This document shows positions 48,099 through 57,676 of a stretch of 64,000 nt of DNA, piece by piece. A model generated the notes under the pieces. The model searched no databases. It saw nothing but the letters and a program-made list of their open reading frames with translations, and was not told the origin of the DNA. This DNA is from Chthoniobacterales bacterium (GTDB taxonomy: Bacteria; Verrucomicrobiota; Verrucomicrobiia; Chthoniobacterales; JACTMZ01). The translations under genes were made by a program, and so were the position numbers. The stretch covers positions 54,891 through 118,890 of the forward strand of contig JAJTYZ010000112.1 of NCBI GenBank assembly GCA_021463515.1, given 5' to 3'. Every line of letters begins with the position of its first letter. The stretch's first letter is position 1.

Positions 48099-49100
48099 TT
48101 AACTCACAGGGACAGACGCCGGAGAATACGGCTCAAGCGGCTGAAGATCGAGCGCGGCGAGCAGTTCCATATCCTCGTTTTCACCCGGATTCGGCGTCGT
48201 GAGAAGTTTATCACCGTAAAAGAAGGAGTTCGCCCCGGCGAAAAAGCAAAGGGCTTGCCCTTCCTGCGTGAGGGACGTGCGGCCTGCGGAGAGGCGGACT
48301 TTGGAAAGCGGGAGAACAATGCGTGCGGTGGCAATGAGGCGCACAAGTTCAAAAATTTTCACTGGTTCGGCCCGCGATTCGAGGGGCGTTCCCGCAACGG
48401 GAACGAGACAATTGATCGGCACGCTTTCGGGAGGCGGATTCAAATTGGCCAACACTTCCAACATACGCAGCCGGTCGCGCCGCGTTTCGCCCATGCCGAT
48501 AATTCCACCGCAACAAACCGACATGCCTGCTCGTTGAACGGCACCGATAGTAGCGAGACGGTCATCGAAGGTATGGGTGCTGATAACTTGCGGATAGTAT
48601 TCCGGCGACGTGTCAATGTTGTGATTATACGCGGTAACACCGGCCTCTTTTAGTTTTTTGGCCTCCGAATCGTTGAGATGCCCCAAAGTCACACACACCT
48701 CCATGCCCAGCTTGCTCACCTCACGAATGCTTTCGAGAACGGAATCAAACCGCCGATCACCCTCGCGCACCCCTTTCCATGCCGCGCCCATGCAAAACCG
48801 CGTTGCCCCATTGTCACGGGCAGCCTGCGCATGAGGAAGAATTTCTTCTACGGGCATCAAAGGCTCGGGCTTTAGGCCCGTATTGTGATGCGCACTTTGA
48901 GAACAATAACCGCAATCTTCACTGCAAGCACCCGTCTTAATGTTCAGCAGCGTACACAGCTGTACCTCACTCCCAGGCCAATGCTTTTTATGAACCCGAT
49001 GCGATTCCTCAATAAGCTCAAAAAAAGGACGATCGTAAATTTCTTCCAGTTGCGCGTAAGTCACATTCACCCTGTAAAAAGTAAGTCCGCAAAAATTCAA
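48099..49100 (-). CDS. bioB: Biotin synthase
   Basis: NIKTGACSEDCGYCSQSAHHNTGL; YNHNIDTSPEYYPQVISTHTFDDRL; GANSFFYGDKLLTTPNP. Confidence 0.96.
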   Translation of the reverse strand: MNFCGLTFYRVNVTYAQLEEIYDRPFFELIEESHRVHKKHWPGSEVQLCTLLNIKTGACSEDCGYCSQSAHHNTGLKPEPLMPVEEILPHAQAARDNGATRFCMGAAWKGVREGDRRFDSVLESIREVSKLGMEVCVTLGHLNDSEAKKLKEAGVTAYNHNIDTSPEYYPQVISTHTFDDRLATIGAVQRAGMSVCCGGIIGMGETRRDRLRMLEVLANLNPPPESVPINCLVPVAGTPLESRAEPVKIFELVRLIATARIVLPLSKVRLSAGRTSLTQEGQALCFFAGANSFFYGDKLLTTPNPGENEDMELLAALDLQPLEPYSPASVPVS

Positions 49101-49705
49101 GTCAATGGCATTGCAACGCCAAGTTCTCGCAGCGTCTCGACAAAATCTCCGTGGGCCTCGTCCATGTAATGCAGAGACTGTAACCTCGCTGCCCGCGCCC
49201 CTTCCACATTGGCTTCCAAATCATCAATGTAACATGTCTCCTCCGCACGCACGCCGAACTGTTGAATGGCCCGATGATAAATCTCCGGCTCCGGCTTCAT
49301 GAGATGTACCCGGTAGGAATACACGCCATCGGAAAATTTCTGAAAAATCTCATAATTCCTAACGATAAAATCGTGGTGCAAAGCGTTTGTGTTTGAGAGC
49401 AGATAGAGCGGGAAATGCGAATGCAAAACGGACACCACCTCCCACATCGGCGCATTCGGTTCAAACATATCCTGCCATGCCATGCACAAAGTTTCTCGAT
49501 CCACCACATGACCATAAACGCCGGACAGAGCGGATAAAAATTCATCACTCTCCACCAAACCCCGCTCGTAATCCTGCGCAAGCTGAGCCAGATCCGGTTG
49601 TTTTGGAGGCGGTGCCTTCGCCTCGCGAAGAAGGCGTTGCGCTCGCGTGTAGTCGAGCCGCAAAAGCACATTGCCAATGTCGAAAATGAAAGCGCGTATT
49701 TTCAT
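49097..49705 (-). CDS. HAD-superfamily hydrolase (subfamily IA)
   Basis: FIFDIGNVLLRLD; LYLLSNTNALH; YIDDLEANVEGARA. Confidence 0.9.
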   Translation of the reverse strand: MKIRAFIFDIGNVLLRLDYTRAQRLLREAKAPPPKQPDLAQLAQDYERGLVESDEFLSALSGVYGHVVDRETLCMAWQDMFEPNAPMWEVVSVLHSHFPLYLLSNTNALHHDFIVRNYEIFQKFSDGVYSYRVHLMKPEPEIYHRAIQQFGVRAEETCYIDDLEANVEGARAARLQSLHYMDEAHGDFVETLRELGVAMPLT

Positions 49706-50607
49706 ACCTTGAAATGATCATAGCCCCGTACCGCGCCAAGTCCCTCACGAATACCTTTTCGCGCTAAAGTGCCAATTCGCGTCAGGCGCAATTTTGGAAA
49801 ATTCTTACGCCACTCGATCTCCAAGCGATCCGCATCCACGCGACCCACCGCAAAGAGCAATTCAAAATCCTCCCCATCCCCCAACGCCTGCTCCGGCGTA
49901 ACCCCACGGCGACGTGGTAAGAAGGACGTGTCCAATGTAAAACCCACATCACTTGCCTTAGCAAGACGCGGCAAATCGGCTGCCAAGCCATCGCTCAAAT
50001 CCATCATGGCGTGAATGTGAAAATGCCTCACCAACCACACTGCCTCCTCCACGCGTGGTTGAAAACGCAAATGCCATCCCGACGCCAACGAACCACCGAG
50101 AACTCCCGTGACAAAAAGCACATCCCCGGAACGTCCTCCGCAGCGACGCACAAAATGCTTTTCATCAACTTCGCCCGTCATCGCCACATTGATAACCATC
50201 GGCCCCTCCGTACGCGCCATCTCGCCCCCCACCACATGAAATCCAAATGTTCGTGCCGCCTTTTCAATTCCTCGGTACATCTGCGTGAGCCAAACTCCTG
50301 TTTGTTTCGGACGCAGCACGCAGGTGATCAAGGCGTGCTTTGGACGCCCCCCACACGCCGCGATGTCACTCACCGCACGGCACACCGCCTTCCAACCAAC
50401 AGCTTGCGGCACGTCGGCCTCGCGAAAATGACGCCCCTCAACCACCACATCGGTTTTGAGCAAAAACAAAGACGTTTCCGACGGGCCTCGCACCGCCGCA
50501 CAATCATCTCCAATCCCCGCCGGAACGCAACGCGATGCGGGTTGACGCACGAGGTGCTGAATCCGCTCCACAAGCGCATCTTCATCGGTTATTAGGCGTC
50601 GGTTCAC
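49702..50607 (-). CDS. thiL: Thiamine-monophosphate kinase
   Basis: GIGDDCAAV; LLKTDVVVEGRHFREADVPQAVGWKAVCRAVSDIAACGG; MDLSDGLAADL; GTG start 50607 overlapping the previous stop (GTGA). Confidence 0.93.
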   Translation of the reverse strand: MNRRLITDEDALVERIQHLVRQPASRCVPAGIGDDCAAVRGPSETSLFLLKTDVVVEGRHFREADVPQAVGWKAVCRAVSDIAACGGRPKHALITCVLRPKQTGVWLTQMYRGIEKAARTFGFHVVGGEMARTEGPMVINVAMTGEVDEKHFVRRCGGRSGDVLFVTGVLGGSLASGWHLRFQPRVEEAVWLVRHFHIHAMMDLSDGLAADLPRLAKASDVGFTLDTSFLPRRRGVTPEQALGDGEDFELLFAVGRVDADRLEIEWRKNFPKLRLTRIGTLARKGIREGLGAVRGYDHFKV

Positions 50608-51398
50608 AGCACAAAAAGAATAAGCCCCACTTGGAAGGCATTGAAAATCGCGTGCATAAGCATCGGCACCACTAATGATCCTGTACGCTCGTAGGCGAGC
50701 CCGAGACAAAATGCTAAAGTGAAAAGTGCGGGAATAGAAAACGCATGACCGTGAATAAGGGCAAAGAGCAAACTGGTGAAGGTTAATGCCAAAAATGCAC
50801 CGATGTATTTTTTCATCACCGCATACAAATAACCGCGAAAAATGAACTCTTCGGCAAACGGTGCAATGACAATTGCCATCGTCAATACACCCACGCGATC
50901 ACGCGGAGATTTTGCCTCGACCAAAAACCGAACCACATCCTGCGGTGTCCCCTCATTTCCCGCAGCTCCATGCACCATGCCTTGCACAAGAACCAACAGC
51001 GGATAGGCCGCAGCGATATAAAGGAGACCTCGACCCAAAGCGCGCGGAAAGGAAATCGCTCTCCAGCCAAATACCTGCTTGAGCGAAAAGTTGCGGTAAA
51101 TAATTAGTCCGAGAAGTAAGAGAACAATGGAGCCATAGAGAACTACGCCAAGGACAATATGGCGAAACTCCATCGTCGGAGGTTCGGTGTCCGCCAAAGA
51201 ACTTCGCCCCTGCATGGCAAACCACGCCATCAGCACAAGTGCCATCGCCAGATCCAAACGCGCCACCCACGCCGTGTTTACCAGACCTGCATTTCGCACC
51301 AAAATGGTACGCGCCACCGGAAGGTAAAATCGCAACCCTACCGCCGTAAAAACGGCGATCAAAAGCACTTCAACCCATGCAAATCCCGTATTTACCAC
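50604..51398 (-). CDS. CPBP-family intramembrane glutamic endopeptidase (CAAX protease-like)
   Basis: FAEEFIFRGYLYAVM; SLLFALIHGHAFSIPALF; multiple TM segments. Confidence 0.88.
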   Translation of the reverse strand: MVNTGFAWVEVLLIAVFTAVGLRFYLPVARTILVRNAGLVNTAWVARLDLAMALVLMAWFAMQGRSSLADTEPPTMEFRHIVLGVVLYGSIVLLLLGLIIYRNFSLKQVFGWRAISFPRALGRGLLYIAAAYPLLVLVQGMVHGAAGNEGTPQDVVRFLVEAKSPRDRVGVLTMAIVIAPFAEEFIFRGYLYAVMKKYIGAFLALTFTSLLFALIHGHAFSIPALFTLAFCLGLAYERTGSLVVPMLMHAIFNAFQVGLILFVL

Positions 51399-52387
51399 GC
51401 GTAAAATTCCGGCAAGAGGTACGCGCGCCCCGGCTGCATCCGAAAGGAAGGCGTAACTCCGAGATTCAATTCCACTTGCGATTTTGCACCCATCCCAAGC
51501 CAGCGAAGAATACGTCGAAAACTCATTTGCGGCTCATAGCGAATCACTCCGGCCTCCGGCGTTTTAGCCAACTCACGCGCTTTGTCGAAGGCATCTTCCA
51601 TATAGCCAATCTGATCCACCAACCCGGCTTCCTTGGCATCTCGTCCTGTTAAAACACGACCATCTGCCAGCCCTTCCCGCAGATCGCCCGCCGAAAGATT
51701 TCTGGCATTGGCCACAATATCCAAAAAACGCCCATAAGTTTGCTGCACCATACCTTCGACATAAGCCTTTTCTTCCGGCGTCATCGGGCGCGAACCACTT
51801 AGCATGTCCTTAAATTTCCCGCTCTTAAATACCACAGCATCGAGGCCGACTTTCTGAAAAAGCCCCTCGTAGTTGAGCGTCTGAATAATCACGCCGATGC
51901 TTCCCGTGAATGTCGTATCGTTGGCGACAATCCAATTTGCCCCGCAGGAAAGATAATAGGCACCCGAAGCACCCATGGAGGACATCGCAGAAACAACGGG
52001 CTTTACGGCACTGACCTTTTTAATTTCATGCCACAAAATATCCGAGGCCGTCACTTCTCCACCCGGTGAGTCCACGGCAAGCACGACCGCTTTGATATTT
52101 TCATCCTCCGCAGCAGTTCGCAAAGCTTTGGTAATATCGTCCACCATCGAAGTTCCCCACTCGCTTTCATCGTTGGCGTGAATCACTCCCCGCACGGGAA
52201 TCACCGCAATTTTGCCCGCATCCTTCGCACCTTCCTCAATCACGATTTGCTCGAGGGGCGGGATTTTATTGATCGTGGCACTTTCCGCTTCACCAACGCC
52301 GAGAGCGGCCACAAGAATGAAGTTAACAAACATGCTGGCACACAGCGCGAGAAACACGACTAACAAGGCACACCCTGTTTTTTTCAT
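51392..52387 (-). CDS. sppA: Signal peptide peptidase SppA
   Basis: AVDSPGGEVTASDILWHEIKK; SMGASGAYYLSCGA; TGSIGVIIQ. Confidence 0.93.
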   Translation of the reverse strand: MKKTGCALLVVFLALCASMFVNFILVAALGVGEAESATINKIPPLEQIVIEEGAKDAGKIAVIPVRGVIHANDESEWGTSMVDDITKALRTAAEDENIKAVVLAVDSPGGEVTASDILWHEIKKVSAVKPVVSAMSSMGASGAYYLSCGANWIVANDTTFTGSIGVIIQTLNYEGLFQKVGLDAVVFKSGKFKDMLSGSRPMTPEEKAYVEGMVQQTYGRFLDIVANARNLSAGDLREGLADGRVLTGRDAKEAGLVDQIGYMEDAFDKARELAKTPEAGVIRYEPQMSFRRILRWLGMGAKSQVELNLGVTPSFRMQPGRAYLLPEFYAW

Positions 52388-52483
52388 CCTCGGAACATCG
52401 CCGACCTCGTGCCGCAAGACAAGCGGGAACCCTGCGGTGACTTGCTATCTCATGAACCAAACTGCTTAATTGCCTGCAAACCC

Positions 52484-53311
52484 ATGCACCCACAAAAGGA
52501 AGCACTTGTGCGACTGCTTGCTGACGATGACGAGTCAACCGTCCATCTGGTCAAAGTGCAATTGGCACAAGTAGGGTCCGAACAGCTCGCTGATTTGCGC
52601 GACCTCGCGAATTGCGACAATCCTGCGGCAGCACTCCACGCCCGCGATGTTTTGCACGCGGTGATACAAAATGAAGCGGTCACACAATTTGAGGCACTTT
52701 GTGCAACCTTTGACGAACAATCCGATCTCGAAGAAGCCTGCTGGTTGCTAAGTACATCGTTGCTCCGTGGATTAGATACTGTCTCCTGCTGTCAGCGTCT
52801 GGACATTTGGGGTGCCGAGCTAGAACGCCGCTTGCGCCGATCATCCCACGAAAAATCGCATGTGGAAATTATGACGGATTTCCTCGCAAACGAGCTCACA
52901 TTCACGGGAAATACCGAGGACTATTACCATGAGGAAAATTCCTTGCTTCCCTGCGTACTCGATTCCCGCAAAGGTGTTCCCATTACCCTTGTGCTGCTCT
53001 ACATGTTCATCGGTCGCCGCGCCGGTATTTCGATTGGCGGCGTCAATTTACCCGGGCATTTTCTCGCACGGCACGGCGCTGTCCTTTTCGATCCATTCCA
53101 TGGTGGCCGCGTGATGACACAACGGGATTGTGCGGAAATTCTACGACGTCAAAACAAACAACTCGAAGCGTGGCATCTCCATGTCGCCACCCAACGGCAA
53201 ATTCTCACCCGCACCCTCGCCAATCTTCTCTATGCCTACCATCGTTGTGGTAACCAAGTGCTTTACCAACGACTCAAACGCTGGAGTCATATCCTCTGCG
53301 GCAACACATGA
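52484..53311 (+). CDS. SirB1/transglutaminase-like protein
   Basis: YYHEENSLLPCVLDSRKGVPITLVLLYMFIGRRAGISIGGVNLPGHFLAR. Confidence 0.88.
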   Translation: MHPQKEALVRLLADDDESTVHLVKVQLAQVGSEQLADLRDLANCDNPAAALHARDVLHAVIQNEAVTQFEALCATFDEQSDLEEACWLLSTSLLRGLDTVSCCQRLDIWGAELERRLRRSSHEKSHVEIMTDFLANELTFTGNTEDYYHEENSLLPCVLDSRKGVPITLVLLYMFIGRRAGISIGGVNLPGHFLARHGAVLFDPFHGGRVMTQRDCAEILRRQNKQLEAWHLHVATQRQILTRTLANLLYAYHRCGNQVLYQRLKRWSHILCGNT

Positions 53312-54600
53312 TTCAAGCCGAAGTCATCAATACCGGCTCCGAGCTGCTCCTCGGACTCGTTCAAAACACCCACCTCACCTGGCTCGCCGGTCAGCTCGCT
53401 CCCCTCGGCGTAACCATCACAAGGCAAGTGTGCGTTCCAGATGGCCCGGAGATTCGCAACGCCCTCGCAGAGGCTCTCCAACGTGCGGATATTGTCTTTT
53501 GCACGGGGGGGCTGGGGCCAACGACGGATGACATTTCCCGCGAGGCCACGGCAGAACTTTTAAATCTCCCGCTGCAGCTGGATGAGGACGTGTTAAAAAC
53601 CATCCAAGATATTTTCGCCCATCGCCATTTACTGCTCACCGCAAACAATCGGCGTCAGGCCATGGTGCCACAGGGCGCCCACGTTCTCGCCAATGCTTGC
53701 GGAACCGCTCCGGGACTGTATTTCCCACCGCCACTCCTCGAATCCTATCATAGCGGCCATCTTTTTCTGCTCCCCGGGCCACCACGTGAATTGTATCCGA
53801 TGTTTGAAGCGGCGGTGTCACCGATTTTGCAGACGTCTCTTCCGCCGAAGGAAGACCGTGATTGCCGCATTTACCGTTGCACCGGCCTAGGTGAAAGCTT
53901 GCTGGAAAATCAGATTGGTTTCCAAATCGAAGCTCGTGGCGATATCAATGTGGGCTATTGCGCCCGCCCCTCCGAAGTTGATTTTCGCCTCATGGGGCCC
54001 AAGGCTGCCCTTGATGAAGTGGAACCTCTCATCCGGGCCTCGGTGGGAGAATGGATTTATTCCCGTGGCGAAACACTCGAGCAAACCGTAGTGAATCTTC
54101 TCAAAAAAAATCATGCAACATTGGCTATTGCGGAGTCATGCACAGGCGGTGCTCTCGCCAGCCGCATCACCGATGTGCCGGGAGCCTCCGAAGTTTTTCT
54201 CGCGGGCCTTACAACTTACGCGAACTCGGCCAAACAGGCTTTCCTCCATGTTCCCGCCGAATTGCTGGAAAAATATGGTGCTGTCAGCGAGCCTGTCGCT
54301 ACAGCAATGGCGGAAGGGGCACGGCTAGCTGCGGGAAGTGCGTTGGCACTTTCCACTACAGGCATCGCGGGACCAAATGGTGGCACCGACTCCAAACCCG
54401 TAGGTACGATTTACATTGGACTCGCCGTGAAAGGGGTCCCCACGATCGTGAATCCTCATTTTTTTCCCGGTGATCGCCTGACATTTAAGCAACGCGCCGT
54501 GACTGCAGCACTCGATCTCCTGCGGCGACATTTAGAAGGGCTACCCTTGGTCAGCGGCTCGGGAACGCCTCCCGGTTCTCGAACGCAAAGGGCACGTTAG
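53308..54600 (+). CDS. cinA: CinA-family protein (competence/damage-inducible, nicotinamide-nucleotide amidohydrolase)
   Basis: NTGSELLLGLVQNTHLTWLA; GGLGPTTDDISREA; AESCTGGALASRITDVPGAS. Confidence 0.96.
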   Translation: MIQAEVINTGSELLLGLVQNTHLTWLAGQLAPLGVTITRQVCVPDGPEIRNALAEALQRADIVFCTGGLGPTTDDISREATAELLNLPLQLDEDVLKTIQDIFAHRHLLLTANNRRQAMVPQGAHVLANACGTAPGLYFPPPLLESYHSGHLFLLPGPPRELYPMFEAAVSPILQTSLPPKEDRDCRIYRCTGLGESLLENQIGFQIEARGDINVGYCARPSEVDFRLMGPKAALDEVEPLIRASVGEWIYSRGETLEQTVVNLLKKNHATLAIAESCTGGALASRITDVPGASEVFLAGLTTYANSAKQAFLHVPAELLEKYGAVSEPVATAMAEGARLAAGSALALSTTGIAGPNGGTDSKPVGTIYIGLAVKGVPTIVNPHFFPGDRLTFKQRAVTAALDLLRRHLEGLPLVSGSGTPPGSRTQRAR

Positions 54601-54614
54601 ATTTTTTTCACATC

Positions 54615-55178
54615 ATGCGCACCGGAATTTTTGGAGGAACCTTTGACCCCATTCATCATGGGCACCTCATCCTCGCTCGCACCGCTGCCGAAGAACTCGC
54701 ATTGGATCGCGTGGTTTTTATTCCCGCCAAGACATCTCCGCACAAAAGCAAAACCAAAACCACCTCCCCTGCGGGCCGCTTCACCATGACGCAACTCGCC
54801 ATAGCGGCAGAGCCAATGTTTGAGGTGTCGGATATAGAATTAATGCGCCCTGCGCCGAGCTATACCGTAAACACCCTTCAGCAATGGAAAGCACAATTTC
54901 CCCAAGATGAATTATTTCTCCTCATCGGCGCCGATAATGCCGCCACTTTTGAAACGGAATGGCATCAACCCCATGTAATACGGCGCCTCGCTTCGATCAT
55001 CGTGTTGGATCGCGTGGGTAGTTTGATTCCCGAAGAATGGCGCATCATCCGGCATCTCGTAGATATTTCTGCCACCGATATTCGCACTCGAATTTCCCAA
55101 GGCCGAAGCATCCGGTATTTGACGCCGGACGCTGTGTGCGATTACATCGCCACTCACAGCCTTTATCGTACAACGTGA
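54615..55178 (+). CDS. nadD: Nicotinate-nucleotide adenylyltransferase
   Basis: GIFGGTFDPIHHGHLILARTAAEEL; ISATDIRTRISQGRSIRYLTPDAVCDYI. Confidence 0.96.
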   Translation: MRTGIFGGTFDPIHHGHLILARTAAEELALDRVVFIPAKTSPHKSKTKTTSPAGRFTMTQLAIAAEPMFEVSDIELMRPAPSYTVNTLQQWKAQFPQDELFLLIGADNAATFETEWHQPHVIRRLASIIVLDRVGSLIPEEWRIIRHLVDISATDIRTRISQGRSIRYLTPDAVCDYIATHSLYRTT

Positions 55179-55540
55179 CACCCGATTCCGAAATCATTGC
55201 CCTCGCTGCCGCAAACGCAGCCTCCGACAAAAAAGCCGACGACATCCGCATTCTCGATCTGCGCAACATTTCCAGCTTTGCCGATTTTTTTGTCATCTGT
55301 TCGGGAAATAGCGAGCCGCACCTCAAAGCCATTGCCTCCGAAATTCGCGAAAAACTACGTGAGAGCTTAGGGATTCATGCCAACACCGACGGCTTTCCTG
55401 CCAGTCAATGGGTGGTTCTCGATTTCCATGGCGTCCTTATTCACATTTTCCATCCGGAAAAACGAAACTTCTACGATCTGGAATCCCTTTGGCGCGACGC
55501 GCCGCTCATCCCCTTTGAAACAACGGCGGAGAATCTGTGA
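55175..55540 (+). CDS. rsfS: Ribosome silencing factor
   Basis: GTG start overlapping nadD stop (GTGA); DIRILDLRNISSFADFFVICSGNSEPHLKAIASEI; WVVLDFHGVLIHIFHPEKRNFYDLESLW. Confidence 0.94.
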   Translation: MTPDSEIIALAAANAASDKKADDIRILDLRNISSFADFFVICSGNSEPHLKAIASEIREKLRESLGIHANTDGFPASQWVVLDFHGVLIHIFHPEKRNFYDLESLWRDAPLIPFETTAENL

Positions 55541-55620
55541 AAACTATCTTAAGGCTCCGTATAGAGTTCTCGGTAGCTCAGGGTTAAATAAGACGGCCTT
55601 TTACTTGGAGGAAAATAGGG

Positions 55621-55767
55621 ATGTCGGCTTTTCCGAAAATTGCCTTTGGGTACCACACCCCTGCGGGAAACTTCGTGCGCAAAAACGAAGATTCGTTCGT
55701 GAGAGTGCGGACTATCACAACCGAGGGGACTGTGGCACCTGAAGAGAAATTTTTTGAAGAGCAGTGA
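55621..55767 (+). CDS. Small ORF (48 aa) with strong Shine-Dalgarno, C-terminus lies in a dispersed repeat
   Basis: TTGGAGGAAAATAGGG-ATG; MSAFPKIAFGYHTPAGNFVRKNEDSFVRVRTITTEGTVAPEEKFFEEQ. Confidence 0.4.
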   Translation: MSAFPKIAFGYHTPAGNFVRKNEDSFVRVRTITTEGTVAPEEKFFEEQ

Positions 55768-55808
55768 CTTTTACGATCACGGGCGAGACGCCCGTGCCCC
55801 CTGAGCTT
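55730..55808. repeat. 79-nt dispersed repeat copy A, contains CACGGGCG-AGA-CGCCCGTG hairpin
   Basis: About 90% identical to 60430-60508. Confidence 0.85.
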
Positions 55809-55841
55809 CCCTGAGCGTTCCTGATCTCCCCTGGACACTCC

Positions 55842-55880
55842 TAGAACGTGTCCTGCACTTTTTAAGCACCAAGGGCGCGA
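55842..55880. repeat. 39-nt dispersed repeat copy A (tagaacgtgtcctgcactttttaag...)
   Basis: About 85% identical to 60326-60364. Confidence 0.7.
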
Positions 55881-55950
55881 TATTGGTGGCGTCCCGTTAC
55901 ACGGTGCATGACACGCTCTAAACTTGAACTTTAAAGATTCTTGATAGGCT

Positions 55951-56340
55951 CTAACTAAGCGACAGCACCACAAGATCAGGAATTTTTCGGAAATGCGCAT
56001 CTGCCGTCAGCACGGCGGCGCCGAAACGCAGCGCACACGCAGCGATCAAAATATCCTGAGCCGGAAGCACAATGCTGCGTCGGTCCAGTCGCCACGCCAA
56101 ATCTGCGGCTTCCGACCACAGCCGGTTGTCCGTCGGTACACAGCACATGACGTCCATAAATGCGGACACCCTTTCGCGGACAGTAGGCTGTTTGATGCCG
56201 CGCAGCACTTCGAGGCGAATCATCCCGCACGTCACCAAATCCATGTCATGCGCCCATGCACGCAACTCCCAGGTAGGATCGCACCCCTGTCGTAACAAGT
56301 CTATAAAGACATTACTGTCAACCAGCGCGGCGTTTACCAT
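55951..56340 (-). CDS. VapC-type PIN-domain toxin
   Basis: ALVDSNVFIDLLRQG; TCGMIRLEVLRGI; PAQDILIAACALRFGAAVLTADAHFRKIPDL. Confidence 0.88.
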   Translation of the reverse strand: MVNAALVDSNVFIDLLRQGCDPTWELRAWAHDMDLVTCGMIRLEVLRGIKQPTVRERVSAFMDVMCCVPTDNRLWSEAADLAWRLDRRSIVLPAQDILIAACALRFGAAVLTADAHFRKIPDLVVLSLS

Positions 56341-56578
56341 GTTTTTCGGAAGTTTCCGCGACGCGTAATCCCATCAAGTCATAATCGGGATCAACGGCAT
56401 TTTTTAATTCTTCGGAACTGAATCCGAGTCCCTCGTTGAGGAAGGTCTTCAAACGGCTACGCCGATCCATTTCCCGAAGGGCCATTTCGACCGCCTCGGT
56501 TTTGGTCTCAAAGCCGTAAGCTTTCATCACTCTCGCAAGCAAAGCCTCGTCCATGTGCATTGTCATTTTCATTGCCAT
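56318..56578 (-). CDS. VapB-type antitoxin
   Basis: MTMHMDEALLARVMKAYGFETKTEAVEMALREMDRRSRLKTFL; overlaps toxin start. Confidence 0.85.
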   Translation of the reverse strand: MAMKMTMHMDEALLARVMKAYGFETKTEAVEMALREMDRRSRLKTFLNEGLGFSSEELKNAVDPDYDLMGLRVAETSEKHGKRRAG

Positions 56579-56656
56579 ACCAAGTATGGCACGAGGGCCA
56601 TTTTGTCAAGCGAGAATTATTTGCCTCAAAAATTAATTCCGTCGCAGAGCTGACTC

Positions 56657-57577
56657 CTATTTGCGAGCTATTGCTAAAACTGTCTGAAAATGAGGTGCCT
56701 TAATCTCGCGGCTAACCACGGAAACTTCAGCATCCTTAAATCCCGTCTTTTCGAGAAGCTGCCACAATTCCACTTCCGAAAATCCCAGCCACACATGCGC
56801 ATATTGCGTGCGGGCCTGTTCAAAAGAATGACTCAGTAAATCGAGAATGAGAAGGCGTCCTCCCTGCTTGAGAATCCGCCGCGCCGCAGAGAGTGCTTTT
56901 CCCGGGCTAGCCGCATGATGCAAGGCTTGGCTGAAAAGCACCAAATCCACACTCGCAGCCTTAATCGGTGGGTCTTCAATTTCTCCAAGTCGGTATTCGA
57001 GATTCTCGATCCCATTTTCTTCCGCCAATCTCATTCCAAAATCCACCATCGCCGGAGAATTATCCACCGCGATAATTTTCTTCGCTCGCCCCGCGAGAAG
57101 CTGCGAAAGCGTTCCCTCACCCGCCCCAAGATCGGCGATGACCATCGGCGGCAACAACCGCAATAACCCATGCGCCAAGGCCCGCCAAGAACGCCCAGGA
57201 ACATACGTGCGGCCAAATTTTCCCGCAAGGCGATTGAAATACTCTCCTGCCTTATCACGACGTTTGCGCAGCACTAACTTCAAAGCCGCATCATCCTCCG
57301 CAGCCTCTGCCATCTCATCCCCGCCGCTCTCAATAAGCTCCGCGACCGCCGCAGGAACGCGGCGTCCACGTGCATAGTAAATGTTCCGCCCCGCTCGACG
57401 ATCGGATACCAGCCCTTCTGCCTTCAACTGCGCCAAATGCGCACTAATCCGCGATTGCCCCATCCGAAAAATTTGCTGCAGCTCCGCCACCGTCAATTCC
57501 TCACGCCCAATTAATCGCAAAATCCGTAGCCGCGTCGCGTCGGAAAGCAATTTCAAAATTTTAACAAGAGACGTCAT
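56657..57577 (-). CDS. ArsR-family regulator fused to SAM-dependent methyltransferase
   Basis: [92 protein letters not shown]. Confidence 0.93.
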   Translation of the reverse strand: MTSLVKILKLLSDATRLRILRLIGREELTVAELQQIFRMGQSRISAHLAQLKAEGLVSDRRAGRNIYYARGRRVPAAVAELIESGGDEMAEAAEDDAALKLVLRKRRDKAGEYFNRLAGKFGRTYVPGRSWRALAHGLLRLLPPMVIADLGAGEGTLSQLLAGRAKKIIAVDNSPAMVDFGMRLAEENGIENLEYRLGEIEDPPIKAASVDLVLFSQALHHAASPGKALSAARRILKQGGRLLILDLLSHSFEQARTQYAHVWLGFSEVELWQLLEKTGFKDAEVSVVSREIKAPHFQTVLAIARK

Positions 57578-57591
57578 TTTTTCGTGGACTC

Positions 57592-57615
57592 ATCAAAATA
57601 TCATGATACGTTGAT
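57592..57615. promoter_or_regulatory. Candidate operator, 24-bp imperfect palindrome ATCAAAATATCA/TGATACGTTGAT
   Basis: 10 of 12 half-site positions symmetric; lies between divergent ArsR-methyltransferase gene and metK. Confidence 0.55.
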
Positions 57616-57676
57616 AGGTCACGCGGAAACGTCAGACGCTATCCTGCGGTTTCGCTCCATCAACCATTCAAATCCC

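Noticed and set aside
55541-55620. tRNA-like string 'ggtagctcagggtt' downstream of rsfS
   Set aside because: No cloverleaf could be drawn; no T-loop or acceptor complement nearby
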